Below are positions 5,437-6,096 of a DNA stretch of 6,096 bases, piece after piece. Under the pieces are notes generated by a model. The model was not told where the DNA came from and did no database searches. It was given only the letters and a program-made list of their open reading frames with translations. The stretch covers positions 1 through 6,096 of the forward strand of contig QKCS01000223.1 of the NCBI GenBank assembly GCA_003246795.1, written 5' to 3'. This DNA comes from Alphaproteobacteria bacterium. Lineage in GTDB: Bacteria; Pseudomonadota; Alphaproteobacteria; Micropepsales; Micropepsaceae. Position numbers and translations under genes: made by a program. Numbering within the stretch: the first letter of the stretch is position 1; every line of letters begins with the position of its first letter.

Positions 5437-5550
5437 CTAGACCGCGAAGAGGCGCGGCAGCAAAGAGATGCCGACGAAGATCGCGGTCAGGAACGCCATG
5501 TAGAGGAATTCGTTCTGAAAGGCGTCGGTGCGGTTCCGGGTCTCACGCAT
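5437..5550 (-). CDS. 37-aa single-pass membrane microprotein
   Basis: A very short gene: ATG at 5550, TAG at 5437-5439. The product has a polar, charged N-terminus (MRETRNRTDAFQNE, 1-14) and a hydrophobic segment (about 15-32, FLYMAFLTAIFVGISLLP) ending Arg-Leu-Phe-Ala-Val. It would be a single membrane-spanning peptide; topology is not clear from charge alone. Support comes from AGGAG (within AGGAGAGAG) 8 nt before the ATG, GC-rich third positions and a perfect hairpin 12 nt after the stop. It lies 142 nt downstream of thiC on the same strand. Its size resembles small accessory subunits of membrane complexes, but I recognise no family and assign no function. Confidence 0.6.
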   Translation of the reverse strand: MRETRNRTDAFQNEFLYMAFLTAIFVGISLLPRLFAV

Positions 5551-5558
5551 GGGTCTCT

Positions 5559-5563
5559 CTCCT
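5559..5563 (-). promoter_or_regulatory. Shine-Dalgarno AGGAG for the 37-aa gene
   Basis: On the minus strand AGGAG begins the purine run AGGAGAGAG and ends 8 nt before the ATG at 5550. It decides the start and is the main reason to accept so short a gene. Its first three bases also lie in CTCAGG, which is complementary to CCTGAG 29 nt upstream in the same transcript. Confidence 0.65.
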
Positions 5564-5581
5564 GAGGCATCGATTCGTGAA

Positions 5582-5599
5582 CTGAATTGTCGAACTCAG
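5582..5599 (-). repeat. Small hairpin in the thiC to 37-aa gene spacer
   Basis: CTGAATT (5582-5588) and AACTCAG (5593-5599) pair around a 4-nt loop with one mismatch, which is a G-T wobble in a minus-strand RNA. It lies 32 nt upstream of the ATG at 5550 and shares bases with the segment that could pair with the ribosome site. Confidence 0.35.
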
Positions 5600-5614
5600 G
5601 ATGAGCCTCGGAAG

Positions 5615-5642
5615 CTGAACGGCAAGACGTTGCGGCGTTCAG
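5615..5642 (-). terminator. Strong stem-loop downstream of thiC, candidate terminator or processing site
   Basis: CTGAACG (5615-5621) pairs with CGTTCAG (5636-5642), and the stem continues as GCAA (5622-5625 region) with TTGC around a 4-nt loop, with a two-base bulge on one side. This gives about 11 bp starting 50 nt after the thiC stop on the minus strand. No T-run follows, so it may be a 3'-end stabiliser or a partial attenuator before the 37-aa gene rather than a true intrinsic terminator. Confidence 0.4.
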
Positions 5643-5692
5643 AATCCGTTCATCTGCGGCGACCCCGTGTGACGTACCTCACCGGCGACGTG

Positions 5693-6096
5693 CTATTCCG
5701 CGGCCCCTTTCACAGGAAGATAGACTTCACCGCCGGCCTCGCGGAACTTCTCGTTCATCTCGGCCATGCCGCGCGCCTGCGCCTCGAGCTGCGCCGCATG
5801 CTCGCGCACGTCTTGTGTGATTTTCATCGAGCAGAACTTGGGCCCGCACATTGAACAGAAATGCGCTGTCTTGTGCGCGTCTTTGGGCAGCGTCTCGTCG
5901 TGATAGGCGCGCGCCGTCTCCGGATCGAGCGCCAGGTTGAACTGATCCTCCCAGCGGAATTCGAAACGCGCTCGGCTGACCGCATCGTCCCAAAGCCGCG
6001 CCGCCGGGTGCCCTTTCGCAAGATCGGCGGCGTGCGCCGCGATCTTGTAGGCGATGACGCCCTGCTTGACGTCGTTCCGGTCAGGCAGACCCAAAT
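5693..6096 (-). CDS. thiC: Phosphomethylpyrimidine synthase ThiC, C-terminal part (start beyond window)
   Basis: The C-terminal 134 codons of ThiC, the cytosolic radical-SAM enzyme that converts aminoimidazole ribotide to HMP phosphate, the pyrimidine half of thiamine. The frame runs off the right edge. Visible family blocks include GLPDRNDVKQGVIAYKIAAH, FRWEDQFNLALDP, and the 4Fe-4S cluster motif CSMCGPKFC (CxxCxxxxC, cysteines about 55, 52 and 47 residues before the end), followed by SMKITQDVR. The tail ends in the usual GGEVYLP region, so the C-terminus is intact. TAG stop at 5693-5695. The TTG at 6094 is an internal Leu codon, not a start. Full-length ThiC is about 600 aa, and any TPP riboswitch would lie upstream, outside this window. 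No functional link to the pilus operon is visible. Confidence 0.97.
   Translation of the reverse strand, partial: LGLPDRNDVKQGVIAYKIAAHAADLAKGHPAARLWDDAVSRARFEFRWEDQFNLALDPETARAYHDETLPKDAHKTAHFCSMCGPKFCSMKITQDVREHAAQLEAQARGMAEMNEKFREAGGEVYLPVKGAAE

Noticed and set aside
5582..5606. The segment with CTCAGGATGAG resembles intergenic repeats common in some alphaproteobacterial genomes.
   Set aside because: Only a short core is shared as far as I recall, and one copy in this window is not enough to call a repeat family.
1..6096. A CRISPR array, transposase, insertion sequence or defence system.
   Set aside because: No regularly spaced repeats, no transposase or nuclease-like product and no target-site duplications were seen; the DnaB-type ATPase has no phage or defence neighbours here.

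Overview
The window reads as high-GC proteobacterial DNA, most likely from an alphaproteobacterium. The reasons are a Tad/Cpa-type pilus locus with a CpaA-like peptidase, GC-rich third codon positions, and a ThiC C-terminus of the usual proteobacterial form. I cannot name the genus from the sequence.

Bases 1-4156 (+ strand) are the 3' part of one tightly packed operon. It contains tadC (5' end cut by the window), two consecutive TPR lipoproteins of the TadD type (each 298 aa from the chosen starts, each with a lipobox Cys at residue 22), a prepilin peptidase of the CpaA/TadV type, and a 332-aa DnaB-type RecA-fold ATPase. The last three junctions are 4-nt ATGA or GTGA overlaps. The first junction is a 26-nt gap preceded by a perfect AGGAGG. 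TadC is the inner-membrane platform of the Flp/Tad pilus, TadD-type lipoproteins serve the outer-membrane side, and CpaA processes pilins. The DnaB-type ATPase is the surprise: it is not a known Tad component, yet it is locked into the operon. It is the best candidate here for something undescribed.

A GC-rich stem without a U-tract follows the operon (4164-4188). Converging on it from the minus strand is a gene for an exported, Arg-rich, four-Cys protein (4252-4830) that I do not recognise. Bases 4831-5436 carry no convincing gene, but they hold several inverted repeats, a cluster of GCGGGAA-type motifs, and one weak ORF (5042-5263).

The right end is transcribed leftward. The C-terminal 133-134 codons of thiC (5693-6096), with the CSMCGPKFC iron-sulfur motif, enter from the right edge. 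Downstream is a hairpin-bearing spacer, then a very short gene (5437-5550, 37 aa, strong Shine-Dalgarno sequence, one predicted membrane segment), and then a perfect 10-bp hairpin. The two right-hand genes have no visible functional link to the pilus operon.
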